This document shows, one piece after another, positions 25,232-33,378 of a DNA stretch of 33,950 bases (position 1 is the stretch's first letter; the number at the start of each line of letters is the position of its first letter). The translations under genes and the position numbers were made by a program. The stretch comes from an uncultured Collinsella sp. (GTDB lineage Bacteria > Actinomycetota > Coriobacteriia > Coriobacteriales > Coriobacteriaceae). Below the pieces are notes generated by a model. It was not told where the DNA came from and did not search any database. It was given only the letters and a program-made list of their open reading frames with translations. The stretch lies in NCBI GenBank assembly GCA_900551015.1, contig URUI01000014.1:1-33950 (forward strand), read 5' to 3'.

Positions 25232-26158
25232 CTATGCCGGCTGACGGTCGAGGCACGCGTCCCACATTTGGTCGCGCTCCTCTTGGCTAATGCCCTTGAG
25301 TGTCTTGTCGATGAGCTTAAGCAGTTTGTCCGAGCCCTTGCGGCAACCGACATTTGCCGTGACCTCCTGCTTAAAGCCCTCGCCCTCGGCAAAGTGGATG
25401 GGGACGATACCGGGATTTTGGGCCATATAGCCCTTTTCGTTCTCAGTGTTGTAGGTCACGGCGTCGCACGTGCCCTGCAGCAGATTCGAGAACACCGTGG
25501 GGACCGAATCGACCGGGTTCTTGTGCACAACGCCCGGAATCTCGTCGATGACGGTATCGAGCATGGTGTCCTTTTGGCCGAGCACCGTGGCACCGCTGAA
25601 GTCGCTGAGCTTGGTGGCGTTTTGGTAGGGCGAGCCCTCTTTTACGAACAGGCCAAAGTAGCCAATGAAGTACGGGTCGGAAAAGCCGACGGACTCCTCG
25701 CGCTCGGGCGTGGCGCTCATGCCGGCGATGATGAGGTCAATCTGGCCGTTGTTGAGCGAGTCGATAAGGCCCGAGAAGCTCTGCTTGACGGCAACGGGCT
25801 CGCCGCCGAGAGCCTTGCAGACGATCTTGGCGATCTGCACGTCGTAGCCATCGGCATAGGCGCCCTGCACGTTGTCGATGGGGATCGTGAACTCGCTGGC
25901 CTCGGAAACCTGCCAGTTGTACGGGGCGTAGGCCGCCTCCATGCCGATGCGGATCTTATCCTTGCCGATCACAGAATCGGACAGGTCGTCGCGACCGCCG
26001 CCCGTCGTGGACTGAACTACTTCCAGCGTGGAGGGACGCTGGCAGCCGGCAAGTGCGCCGGCGACGACAGAAGCGCTCGCAGCGAGAGCGCTACCCAAAA
26101 AGATGCGACGGCTGCATACCGGCTGTGGATGCGCGTCGCGTTGATGGGGAGAATGCAT
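25232..26158 (-). CDS. Amino-acid ABC transporter substrate-binding lipoprotein, Tat-type signal
   Basis: About 308 residues of the SBP_bac_3 family, which captures amino acids outside the membrane. The N-terminus has a twin-arginine motif SRRIFLG (Arg 17/18), a hydrophobic stretch and a lipobox LAGC with Cys 39 as lipidation site. The mature part begins a family fold with IRIGMEAAYAPYNW, IDLIIAGMSATPEREESVGFSDPYF and a C-terminal lobe. ATG 26158 has GGAAGG upstream. It is the first gene of the three-gene importer operon. The ligand cannot be decided from the sequence. Confidence 0.92.
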   Translation of the reverse strand: MHSPHQRDAHPQPVCSRRIFLGSALAASASVVAGALAGCQRPSTLEVVQSTTGGGRDDLSDSVIGKDKIRIGMEAAYAPYNWQVSEASEFTIPIDNVQGAYADGYDVQIAKIVCKALGGEPVAVKQSFSGLIDSLNNGQIDLIIAGMSATPEREESVGFSDPYFIGYFGLFVKEGSPYQNATKLSDFSGATVLGQKDTMLDTVIDEIPGVVHKNPVDSVPTVFSNLLQGTCDAVTYNTENEKGYMAQNPGIVPIHFAEGEGFKQEVTANVGCRKGSDKLLKLIDKTLKGISQEERDQMWDACLDRQPA

Positions 26159-26255
26159 AATCTGCCTTCCCTGTTGAATCGTATGCTGACGACTTAACAG
26201 GATATACGCCAGCGACCAGCAGCGCAGCACAAGCTCGAAAAATTAATAGACACAC

Positions 26256-26275
26256 GGTAGTCATTGGGAGCGTCG
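26256..26275. repeat. Half REP-like palindrome R4
   Basis: GGTAGTCATTGGGAGCGTCG matches one arm of R1 with small changes; the second arm is missing. It directly precedes copy C, as R1 precedes copy A, so the two repeat types were probably once a unit here. Confidence 0.6.
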
Positions 26276-26290
26276 ATGTTTTGGCAATGC

Positions 26291-26437
26291 CAGCGGGCGC
26301 CACCCAGAGCGAACAAGTTAGCATGAAAAAGGCAAGGCATAGACCTTCTGGTCATGCCTTGCCTTTTGAATGACAAATTGTCGCTCTGGGTGGCGCGCAG
26401 CGTCGACCGGTCCGTCGTTCGTTAGAACGGCGGAACC
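26291..26437 (+). repeat. Structured intergenic element, copy C
   Basis: It follows the same plan: CAGCG, a perfect 15-bp closing stem (26297-26311 with 26382-26396), bulged A, ACAA/TTGT in place of GCAA/TTGC, GTT/AAA loop, a weaker AGCAT/ATGAC helix, GAAA/TTGA, a long variable hairpin with AAGGCAAGGCAT stem, GCAGCGTC (26397-26404), and an imperfect hairpin with loop GTTA (26409-26437). It ends 1 nt from the stop codon of the aldose-epimerase-like gene. The left flank GATGTTTTGGCAA is shared with copy A. Confidence 0.8.
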
Positions 26438-26438
26438 T

Positions 26439-27332
26439 CTAGAGCAGGGTAACGCTAAAGCTGCGAACGTCCGTCTCACCCGGTGCCAGCGTGATCGTGT
26501 TGACCTTGTGCTCAAAAACGTCGTCCTCGGTGTCCATGGTGGTATGACCGGTCCAGGGCTCGAGCGCCACAAACGGAGCGTCGTTGGCGGCAGACCACAC
26601 GCCGATGTACTTAAAGCCCTCAAAGTCGATCTTGACGCCGTGGCCCGACTTGCGACCGCGCAGCGTGAGCGTGGAGCCCGGGGTATCGGTGAACATGATG
26701 GCGTCGTTATCGAAGCTGCGGTGCGTGATGGGCAGCACGTCCGAGTTGTCGGGGGCCTTGTAGCTGCCCTCGAACGTCATAAGGCCATCGGGCGTGATGA
26801 TGGGGGCCTCGTTCGTCCAGGCCTCGGTAAACGCCAGCTCGTAATCCTCGAATGCCTCGTCCTCGGCACCGGGGGCGGGCACGTTGAATGCAGGATGACC
26901 GCCCACCGAGAACGGCAGGGCCACGTCGCCGGTGTTGGTGACGGCAAAGGTCTGCGTGAGCGTGGCGTCGCCGGTCAGGGCATAGGTCATGTTGAGCTTA
27001 AAGTGGAACGGGAACGCCTTGAGCGACTCGGGCGTGTCAGTGATCTCGTACGTTACCGAGGAGCCGTCCTCCGAAACCTCGACCAACTTGTGCTCGACGA
27101 TGCGAGCGAGTCCATGGCGCGGCATCTCGCAGGTGCCGGCCGCAGATGTCGCCATGTTGTTGCGCAGCGATCCCACGATGGGGAACAGGATAGGCGCATG
27201 CTTGCCCCAAAAGGCCGGGTCGCCCTGCCACAGATACTCGTTGCCGTTGAGGGCAAGGCTCGTGAGCTGGGCGCCCATGGAATCGATGGCCGCGGTGAGG
27301 CCGCCGCGCTTGATGGTAGTGACGGTGGACAT
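26439..27332 (-). CDS. Aldose 1-epimerase family protein
   Basis: About 297 residues of the galactose-mutarotase-like superfamily, closest in style to LacX-type members. The N-terminus has SMGAQLTSLALNGNEYLWQGDPAFWGKHAPILFPIVG and the active-site histidine region reads GGHPAFNVP. The C-terminal KYIGVWSAANDAPFVALEPW contains a likely catalytic Glu. Such proteins interconvert alpha and beta anomers of sugars or sugar phosphates. ATG 27332 has GGAGGAAG 5 nt upstream; an in-frame start 8 codons earlier is possible. No sugar operon surrounds it, so the substrate is open. Its stop lies 1 nt from copy C. Confidence 0.88.
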   Translation of the reverse strand: MSTVTTIKRGGLTAAIDSMGAQLTSLALNGNEYLWQGDPAFWGKHAPILFPIVGSLRNNMATSAAGTCEMPRHGLARIVEHKLVEVSEDGSSVTYEITDTPESLKAFPFHFKLNMTYALTGDATLTQTFAVTNTGDVALPFSVGGHPAFNVPAPGAEDEAFEDYELAFTEAWTNEAPIITPDGLMTFEGSYKAPDNSDVLPITHRSFDNDAIMFTDTPGSTLTLRGRKSGHGVKIDFEGFKYIGVWSAANDAPFVALEPWTGHTTMDTEDDVFEHKVNTITLAPGETDVRSFSVTLL

Positions 27333-27411
27333 GCTACTTCCTCCAATAGTAAACAACGGTGTCGAGGGCTATTGTCCCACTCTTGGCGGCGGGGTTGAGC
27401 GACAGGTGCAG

Positions 27412-28281
27412 TTATTGAGCAATAGCGTAAAGGTCAAACCCGCCCTGCGGCGTGCTATCGACCGTATCGGGCGCCTGTGAATTAAAACTCACCGGAACCA
27501 TGCGCTTTGAGGCACGGTAACGCGTGCCGTCGGTGGCGACGGGCGGCTCATCGACCGTGAGCTCGTAGTCGCCGGGCTTGAGCTCGATGCCGTCACCTTC
27601 GGAATTGACGTATTGGTACTCGTCGATCGCTTGCCCCTTGAGCGTGCGACCCACGATATGGACGAGCATCTGGCTGTCGCCGCGCGCGGTGTCCCACGTC
27701 GCGCCGTCCTTGACCTCGACCGATACATGCACCGAGCGCGTGCGGCTGAGCGATTGTTCGACGGACATCTCGACCTTGGCGGCGTCTTTTCGTTGTTGTT
27801 CAACATGGCTCCAGACGTTTCCAATTACCGAGCATGCGATAACGCCGGCCATGAAGGCGATGAGGATGGGGCCGAGCGGAGAGCGACGGCCCGCGTCCTC
27901 CTCGCGAGCCAGGTCGGGGCGACGTGTGGGCGCGGGTGCTTGGGCACCCTGCGAGGGCACGTCGAGAATGCTGAAGGATGCCGTACTGCCGGGGTCGATG
28001 TTATGGCGCGGCTGCGGGATCTTGGCCGGCGAGATGGACATGTCCGCCGGCTCACCGAGTGTGGCCGTGGCATCGGCCTTAGCTTCATCGGCCTCGGCTT
28101 GGGCCCAAGCCTGCTCAAAGGTCAGGGGCTCGGCGGCATCGGAGGCGGCGTCAGGCTCGACAGCAGCATCGTTGCCGGCCTCGTCCTCGTCGCTCGACAC
28201 GTCACGCGGCGCGGGCTCGTCCCACTCCTCGTCCGGAGCCTCGCCCTCGCTATACCACCATTCAAAGTTATCGATATCCAT
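27412..28281 (-). CDS. Unrecognised single-pass membrane protein with acidic N-terminal region
   Basis: I do not recognise a family. The 289 residues fall into three parts. Residues 1-130 are very acidic and Ala/Pro-rich, starting MDIDNFEWWYSEGEAPDEEW, and are probably disordered in the cytoplasm. One membrane helix follows (136-157, LGPILIAFMAGVIACSVIGNVW). The remaining 130 residues look like a beta-rich extracytoplasmic domain, with VHVSVEVKDG and LKPGDYELTVDEPP typical of a small sandwich fold. ATG 28281 has AAGGGG about 10 nt upstream. Its position 79 nt before the aldose-epimerase-like gene may mean co-transcription. A role in surface sensing or anchoring would be a guess. Confidence 0.75.
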   Translation of the reverse strand: MDIDNFEWWYSEGEAPDEEWDEPAPRDVSSDEDEAGNDAAVEPDAASDAAEPLTFEQAWAQAEADEAKADATATLGEPADMSISPAKIPQPRHNIDPGSTASFSILDVPSQGAQAPAPTRRPDLAREEDAGRRSPLGPILIAFMAGVIACSVIGNVWSHVEQQRKDAAKVEMSVEQSLSRTRSVHVSVEVKDGATWDTARGDSQMLVHIVGRTLKGQAIDEYQYVNSEGDGIELKPGDYELTVDEPPVATDGTRYRASKRMVPVSFNSQAPDTVDSTPQGGFDLYAIAQ

Positions 28282-28362
28282 ACGGGGCGCCCCTTAAGCC
28301 TCGCAAATAAACACTTGCCAGCCTTATACCCCCAGATGGCACGGGAGCTCGCCGGCACAGAC

Positions 28363-28427
28363 AGGAAAAGCGTCACAACATTCGACGCTTTTCCTCGTTT
28401 TCGAGATTTTCATCGAATGTTGTGACG
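28363..28427. repeat. Composite palindrome, copy 1, with competing hairpins
   Basis: CGTCACAACATTCGA (28371-28385) pairs perfectly with TCGAATGTTGTGACG (28413-28427). AGGAAAAGCGT (28363-28373) also pairs with ACGCTTTTCCT (28385-28395); the two stems share bases, so only one can form. CTCG-TTTT-CGAG (28394-28405) lies in the middle. The first palindrome and its loop recur at 33448-33512. Confidence 0.8.
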
Positions 28428-28453
28428 GTTTGGGCGGCAGCCATGCCGCGAAT

Positions 28454-28480
28454 GTGACAAAGGGACTGTCCCTTTGTCAC
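28454..28480. repeat. GTGACAAAGGGAC palindrome overlapping the MerR stop codon
   Basis: GTGACAAAGGGAC and GTCCCTTTGTCAC are perfect 13-bp arms around one T. On the minus strand its outermost bases supply the TGA stop of the MerR-family gene. Confidence 0.85.
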
Positions 28481-29346
28481 ATCTGGAGGGTAACGGGGAT
28501 TTGGATGCAGCAGAAGTCCTCTTGGTGGGACTCGTCGTAGCTCGTGGTATCGAGGTAGCAAAAGTCGAAGGCGTTGCCGATAGGCTGGAGCGCGTGCTCG
28601 TCCATGCAGGCAACGATGGCGCGGATGCCCTCGGGCTCGTATGGCATGCCCCAGCGGCTCATGCACAGGTATGTGCCCTCGGGCAGCACTTCGATGCCGA
28701 TCTCTGCCAGCTCGGCAGCGTCGCTCGGCAGCAGCTCCTCGGCACCGCGCGGCAGTACGGCAAAGGAGCCGGCACCGGCGATGGGATCGTCGGAATGCAG
28801 CGCCTCGCGACGCAGCATGGCGCCCCAACCGCGCATGGGGCGCGTGCCCGTCAGCGTGCGCATGCGCAGGATTGCCCGCATGAGCGTGGGGTGAAGCATC
28901 GAGCGACCGCGCTCGATATCGCCCGGAAACTCCTCAAAGACCACGTAGCGGCGCTCGAATTGCTTGAGTTCCGGACTGCCCTCGCGCTCGCGCCAGTAGA
29001 CTGCCTCGTCGTAAAAGCTCAGGCGTTCCTGCACACTCGCGCGCTCAGCCTTGAGCCCGGCAATCTGCTTGTCGAGCGCCTGCACCCGCGAGCGCAGGTG
29101 ATCGGTCATCTCGCCAATGTCGAACGTCGAGGTCAGGCGGTCAATCTCGTCGAGTTCGAGCCCCAGATCGCGCAGCATGCAGATCAGGCGCATGAGCGGG
29201 ATCTGCGTAGGCGAATAGAAACGGTAGCCCTTTTCGTTCACCACGGCGGGCTTAAACAGGCCGATCTTGTCGTAGTAGATGAGCGTTTGGCGCGAAACGT
29301 TAAACAAGCTCGCCATCTCGCTAATCGCATACATGCCCGTCTGCAT
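28477..29346 (-). CDS. MerR-family transcription regulator with GyrI-like effector domain
   Basis: About 289 residues from ATG 29346 with GGAGG 4 nt upstream. The N-terminal MerR helix-turn-helix reads YAISEMASLFNVSRQTLIYYDKIGLFKPA, followed by the wing YRFYSPTQIPLMRLICMLRDLG. A dimerisation coiled coil spans about 90-125. The C-terminal half (about 130-289) resembles the BmrR/GyrI-type small-molecule-binding domain, with EEFPGD and LPEGTYLCMSRWGMPYE, so it probably senses an organic ligand. It is downstream of the transporter-UbiD-UbiX operon and could regulate it, but no operator was identified. Its stop codon lies within a repeated palindrome. Confidence 0.88.
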   Translation of the reverse strand: MQTGMYAISEMASLFNVSRQTLIYYDKIGLFKPAVVNEKGYRFYSPTQIPLMRLICMLRDLGLELDEIDRLTSTFDIGEMTDHLRSRVQALDKQIAGLKAERASVQERLSFYDEAVYWREREGSPELKQFERRYVVFEEFPGDIERGRSMLHPTLMRAILRMRTLTGTRPMRGWGAMLRREALHSDDPIAGAGSFAVLPRGAEELLPSDAAELAEIGIEVLPEGTYLCMSRWGMPYEPEGIRAIVACMDEHALQPIGNAFDFCYLDTTSYDESHQEDFCCIQIPVTLQM

Positions 29347-29378
29347 AAGTCCTCCCGACACATCCTTTTTGCGCACAA

Positions 29379-29406
29379 AGCCCGCCGCCCACAGGGGCAG
29401 CGGGCT
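29379..29406 (-). terminator. Hairpin after ubiX, probable terminator
   Basis: On the minus strand AGCCCGCTGCCC and GGGCGGCGGGCT form a 12-bp stem with one T-G pair and a CTGT loop, followed by a short TTTG. It lies 32 nt after the ubiX stop and inside the leader of the MerR gene. Confidence 0.6.
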
Positions 29407-29438
29407 CAGACACTACTCGTATCCTACCCTAAAGACGC

Positions 29439-30017
29439 CTATGACCAGCGCTTATAGTTTGCACATGACACGCCGACGGCCTCGAGCGCCTTGGCGGCGA
29501 TGTGATGCACCGCGTCATCGAGCGTGGCGGGGCCGTTGTAAAACGTGAGCATGGGCGGCATGAGCATGACGCCCGGTACGCGCGCCAGGCGCGCCATGTT
29601 GTCGACATGAATGGCGCTGAAGGGCGTCTCGCGCACCATGAGCACCAGGCGGCGCTGCTCTTTCATCTGCACGTCGGCCGCGCGCAACAACAGGTTTTCG
29701 CTGTAGCCGCTCGCGATGCCGGCGAGCGTCTTCATGGAGCAGGGCGCCACGATCATGCCGTCGACCGGATAGGTGCCGCTTGCGATGGCGGCGCCGATGT
29801 TCTTGTTGTCGTAGACCACATCGGCATGGCACGCAAACTCGTCGAGCGTCATGCCGAGCTCCTGCTCGATGGTAATCTCTCCCCCGCGCGTGACGACAAG
29901 CGCCGACTCGGCACCGGCCTGACGCAGGCATTTGAGGCACTCAAGGCCCAGCGCGGCACCGCTGGCGCCAGACACGCCAACGACAACGCGACGGGGACGG
30001 ACAGAAGACTCAGGCAT
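29439..30017 (-). CDS. ubiX: UbiX-type flavin prenyltransferase
   Basis: A 192-residue flavoprotein that makes prenylated FMN, the cofactor of UbiD decarboxylases. The FMN-binding start VVVGVSGASGAALG, the segment VAPCSMKTLAGIASGYSENLLLRAADV, and ETPFSAIHVDNMARLARVPGVMLMPPMLTFYN are all characteristic. ATG 30017 has AGGAG 5 nt upstream; the frame is open further upstream into repeat DNA. It follows the UbiD gene by 190 nt, most of which is structured-element copy D. Pairing with the adjacent UbiD is the expected partnership. Confidence 0.93.
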   Translation of the reverse strand: MPESSVRPRRVVVGVSGASGAALGLECLKCLRQAGAESALVVTRGGEITIEQELGMTLDEFACHADVVYDNKNIGAAIASGTYPVDGMIVAPCSMKTLAGIASGYSENLLLRAADVQMKEQRRLVLMVRETPFSAIHVDNMARLARVPGVMLMPPMLTFYNGPATLDDAVHHIAAKALEAVGVSCANYKRWS

Positions 30018-30061
30018 GACAACTCCTAACAACAAAATGGCAGCTATAGGTCGGGCAATGT

Positions 30062-30207
30062 CAGCGAGCGCGCGTCTGGCGAGGCAAGGTGCCCCGAAAC
30101 AAGAAGGCATAGGGCTTATGCCCATGCCTTCGCAGTTGAGGGGCAGATTGCCCGCCAGGCGCGGGCGCAGCGTCGAGTGGTCCGACGTTCGGTAGAACGC
30201 CGGAACC
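30062..30207 (+). repeat. Structured intergenic element, copy D (inside the ubiD-ubiX operon)
   Basis: CAGCG, a closing stem with one wobble and one mismatch (30068-30081 with 30153-30166), bulged A, GGCAA/TTGCC, GGT/AGA, GCCCC/GGGGC, GAAA/TTGA, a GAAGGCAT...ATGCCTTC hairpin, GCAGCGTC (30167-30174), and an imperfect hairpin with loop GGTA (30179-30207). The last base touches the UbiD stop codon. Only 44 nt remain before the ubiX ATG, so the element must be part of a ubiD-ubiX transcript if they are co-transcribed. Confidence 0.8.
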
Positions 30208-31695
30208 TTAGAAAGCAATCTCCTTGGCCCACTTGTCCTTGTCGATCTCCATGAACTGCGAGCGAATGAAATTCTTCTTGAGGTCGAACGGAACCGTGCA
30301 GTCGAAGATGGCCTTGCAGGCGATGCCGTGCTCGCGAATCGTGGGGTCGAACGCGGGGTCGTTGGACGGGTCGAGCACGTGGCAGTGGCAGCCGGGGATG
30401 GTGATGAGGTCGACGTCGGCCTGGAAGCGCGTGGTCATGGCCCACATCACGTCGCTCATATCGAAGATATCGACATCCTCGTCAACAAGGATGACGTGCT
30501 TGAGCTCGGAGAATGCCGAGAAGGCGAGCATGGCGGCGTTGCGCTGACGGCCCTCGTCATTTTTGCTCGACTTCTTGAACTGCATGATGGCAGCGAACTT
30601 GCCGCCGCCGCAGGGGGCAGCGTGGACGTTGAGCAGGCGGCCCGGGATGGCGGTCTCGACCATCTTGTAGATGGATGCCTCGGTGGGGATGCCGGCCATG
30701 GACACGTGCTCGTGCGAGGGACCGATACAGCTCTCCATGATGGGATTGACGCGCGTGGTGACGGCGGTGATCTTGATCACCGGGCAGACCTTGGCGCCAC
30801 CGGTGTAGCCGGGGAACTCGGGCATGGCGTAGCCGTGGCCGTTGACGTCCTCGTTGATGGTCTCGTCGTGCATGAGGTAGCCCTCGAGCACATACTCGGC
30901 ATTGGCGATGCACTTCTGCGGAACGGTGACGCAGTCGGCAAGCTCGACGGCGTGGCCGCGCAGGGCGCCGGCGATCTGCAGCTCGTTAAAGCCGAGCGGC
31001 GTGGTGGGCGCCTCGAAGCCACAGCACATGTACACGGCGGGGTCCAGGCCGATGGAGATGGAGATGGGCATGTCCTCGCCGCGCTGGCAGTACTCGTCAA
31101 AGAACGCGCCCAGGTGACGGCTACCCGGAGTGATCCACATGGCGAGCTTGTCCTTGTCGACGCAGGAGAAGCGGTGGATGGTCACGTCGGACTGGGAGCC
31201 GTCGGGGCTCGTGCCGTAGGCGAGGCCCATGGTGATGTAGGGGCCGCCGTCGACGGGCGTGTTGGTGGGAGCGGGGACGATCTTGCGCAGGTCAAAGCCC
31301 TCGTCGGTCGCCTTGTACACGACCTCCTGGCAGTCGACATGCTTGCCCTCGGCGATCTGCTCGGGCGCGATCAGGTTCTCGAAGCGCTTGCCGATTTCGA
31401 GGCCCAGGTGCTCCTCGTCCAGGTCGAGCAGGGCGGCAACGCGCTTGCGGCTGGCAAGCATGCCGATGCAGACCTTGGCATCGTCAAAGCCCTTGACGTT
31501 GTTGAAGACCATCGCCGGGCCCTCTTTGGTCGGGCGCATAACGGTGCCGCCGGCACCGACGTGACGATAGACACCCGAGACCTCGGCGTCCGGGTCGACC
31601 TGAGTGTCGGTCTCGAGCAGCTGGCCCGGCATCTCGCGCAAAAAGTCGAGCGCGGAGCGCAGGTCGTGGATCTGGGAAGCATCGGTAGTGGACAT
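30208..31695 (-). CDS. UbiD-family decarboxylase, possibly for aromatic acids
   Basis: About 495 residues, a prenyl-FMN-dependent decarboxylase. Family segments include VYRHVGAGGTVMRPT near the N-terminus, WITPGSRHLGAFFDEYCQRG, EAPTTPLGFNELQIAGALRG, and the Glu-bearing GYAMPEFPGYTGGA with VIKITAVTTRVNPIMES. These resemble gallate/phenolic-acid-type UbiD proteins more than ubiquinone-pathway ones, as far as memory allows. ATG 31695 has AAAGGAG 6 nt upstream. It lies between a SLC13-type transporter and ubiX in one operon. The context suggests import and decarboxylation of a carboxylated aromatic or similar acid; the substrate is not shown by the sequence. Confidence 0.88.
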   Translation of the reverse strand: MSTTDASQIHDLRSALDFLREMPGQLLETDTQVDPDAEVSGVYRHVGAGGTVMRPTKEGPAMVFNNVKGFDDAKVCIGMLASRKRVAALLDLDEEHLGLEIGKRFENLIAPEQIAEGKHVDCQEVVYKATDEGFDLRKIVPAPTNTPVDGGPYITMGLAYGTSPDGSQSDVTIHRFSCVDKDKLAMWITPGSRHLGAFFDEYCQRGEDMPISISIGLDPAVYMCCGFEAPTTPLGFNELQIAGALRGHAVELADCVTVPQKCIANAEYVLEGYLMHDETINEDVNGHGYAMPEFPGYTGGAKVCPVIKITAVTTRVNPIMESCIGPSHEHVSMAGIPTEASIYKMVETAIPGRLLNVHAAPCGGGKFAAIMQFKKSSKNDEGRQRNAAMLAFSAFSELKHVILVDEDVDIFDMSDVMWAMTTRFQADVDLITIPGCHCHVLDPSNDPAFDPTIREHGIACKAIFDCTVPFDLKKNFIRSQFMEIDKDKWAKEIAF

Positions 31696-31717
31696 AGCAT
31701 GCTCCTTTCGGGAGAGC

Positions 31718-31743
31718 GCCCGGCGGCGAGGATGCCGCCGGGC
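31718..31743 (-). promoter_or_regulatory. Intercistronic hairpin before the UbiD gene
   Basis: GCCCGGCGGC (31718-31727) pairs perfectly with GCCGCCGGGC (31734-31743), with a 6-nt loop and no U-tract. It stands between transporter and UbiD genes. A weak CTCC/GGAG pairing just downstream could cover the UbiD ribosome site. Confidence 0.55.
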
Positions 31744-31838
31744 TGGGTAACGTAGTGGGGCCGCGGCGCTCATAGATGGGACGCTCGGCCACTCGCAGTT
31801 CGAGCACTCGGCTGCTTACAGCCCAAGCGCTCGACCGC

Positions 31839-33296
31839 TTACATCAGGCCAAAGAGGTGGAACCAGGCGGCCTCGACCAGCACGACGATAAAGACGACCA
31901 CAGTGAGGGGAATGCCCATGCGCATAGCCTCTTTGGAGGTGTAGCCGCCGGCGTCCTTGCCTTCGCCGATAAGGATCGGCAGGTTATGGAACGGCAGGAT
32001 GTAGTGGATGTTGATGGACGTGAAGACGATGAGCGCCACGGCGAGCGGGCTCACGCTGGAGCCGGCCGCGAAGCTGATGAACGCCGGCACGCACACGCTG
32101 AGCACGGCCATGACCGAGCCCATGAACATATGGATAACCATGGAGAGCGCGGCGACAAGCAGGGCGAACAGGAAGATGTTCTCGGGCACGGAGCTGGGGA
32201 GCACGACATCGGCGATCCAGGCGTTCATACCGGTGGCACCGCCCACGGAACCCACGGCCATGGCGGCCGTCAGGAACATGAGGGACTTGATGTCGACGGC
32301 GTTCCAGCTGGCGGGGGTGAGGACCTCGCCGATGATGGGCATGGCGAGGCAGACGCCGATGGCCAGGGTGACCCAGCCGATGTAATCGCCCGAGACGGTG
32401 AGCCACAGCGCGATGGCGATGACAAGCCACACGATGGTGCGAATCTCCTTGACGGAGAGCTTGCCGAGCGCGGCCTGCTTGGCCACGATCTGCTCGCGAT
32501 CGTAGACGAGCTCCTTGCTGGGCTTAAAGAGGAAGAGGCCCAGGAACAGGGTGCACAGCAGCGCGACCAGCATAGGCACGCTCATGTACAGGAACCAGTC
32601 GACAAAGGACGGGCTCATGCCGCCGGCCTCGGCGCTGTACTGCGCAACGAGCGGGTTGAGCGTGGAGTCGCCTGTCAGGAAGAACATGGAGCCGGGGGCA
32701 GCAGCGGCAAACACAAGGAAGCCGAGCTTGCCGCGGTCGTCGTCACCGTAGCCGGCGGACTCGGCGATGACCGAGACAACGGCGAGGATGAGGAAGGCAC
32801 GGGGGAACGGATGCGGAATGAGTAGCGACAGCACAAAGGTGAGCGCGAAAATCGAGATGATGAGCGACTTGGCATCGCGCACGAACTTGAGCATAAACGC
32901 ATAGGCGATGCGCTCGCCCAGGCCCGACTCCTTGACCGCGCTGGCGATGAGGTAGGCGCCGATGACGAGCCACATGGTGGCTTTGGTCCACGAGCTAAAC
33001 GTGGAGGCGACCGTCGCCGAGATGCTCGCGGCACCCGTGTCGTCCACGCACACCTTGAACAGAACGAGCAGCGCGCAATAGAGCAGGCCCACAAAGCCCG
33101 GCTGTGCCACGCCACACGCCCAGAACACCACCGTGGCGAGCGTCAACGCCAGACAGGTCTGACCGCCGACCGTAAGCTCGACCGTCGAGCTCAGCTCCGC
33201 CAAAGGAAGAAACTTCACCAGCAAAAAGACAACGATACCCAGCACAAAGCCAATTTCGCGCTTGGTGATCTTAAACGCCTTCTTTTCCGCTTCCAT
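31839..33296 (-). CDS. SLC13/DASS-like anion transporter
   Basis: A 485-residue membrane protein with about 11-12 hydrophobic segments starting at residue 16 (GFVLGIVVFLLVKFLPLA). The layout suits the divalent-anion:sodium symporter or wider ion-transporter superfamily: two similar halves with re-entrant segments near SLLIPHPFPRAFLI and INIHYILPFHNLPILIGEG. The usual SNT motifs are not obvious, so the substrate may be atypical. ATG 33296 has AAAGG 7 nt upstream. It is the first gene of the operon with UbiD and UbiX, and a terminator-like hairpin lies in its leader, which suggests it imports the acid the decarboxylase uses. Confidence 0.8.
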   Translation of the reverse strand: MEAEKKAFKITKREIGFVLGIVVFLLVKFLPLAELSSTVELTVGGQTCLALTLATVVFWACGVAQPGFVGLLYCALLVLFKVCVDDTGAASISATVASTFSSWTKATMWLVIGAYLIASAVKESGLGERIAYAFMLKFVRDAKSLIISIFALTFVLSLLIPHPFPRAFLILAVVSVIAESAGYGDDDRGKLGFLVFAAAAPGSMFFLTGDSTLNPLVAQYSAEAGGMSPSFVDWFLYMSVPMLVALLCTLFLGLFLFKPSKELVYDREQIVAKQAALGKLSVKEIRTIVWLVIAIALWLTVSGDYIGWVTLAIGVCLAMPIIGEVLTPASWNAVDIKSLMFLTAAMAVGSVGGATGMNAWIADVVLPSSVPENIFLFALLVAALSMVIHMFMGSVMAVLSVCVPAFISFAAGSSVSPLAVALIVFTSINIHYILPFHNLPILIGEGKDAGGYTSKEAMRMGIPLTVVVFIVVLVEAAWFHLFGLM

Positions 33297-33349
33297 CTCC
33301 CCACCTTTCTTGTTGGGGGCGCTCCGGATTCGCGGCCACGCTGCCGCTT

Positions 33350-33378
33350 AAAAAGGGGCGCCCGTTATCGGACACCCC
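33350..33378 (-). terminator. Terminator or attenuator in the transporter leader
   Basis: On the minus strand GGGGTGTCC and GGGCGCCCC form a 9-bp stem with two wobble pairs and a GATAAC loop, followed by five T. It is 54 nt upstream of the transporter ATG. It may terminate the Nudix-type gene or attenuate the transporter operon. Confidence 0.75.
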
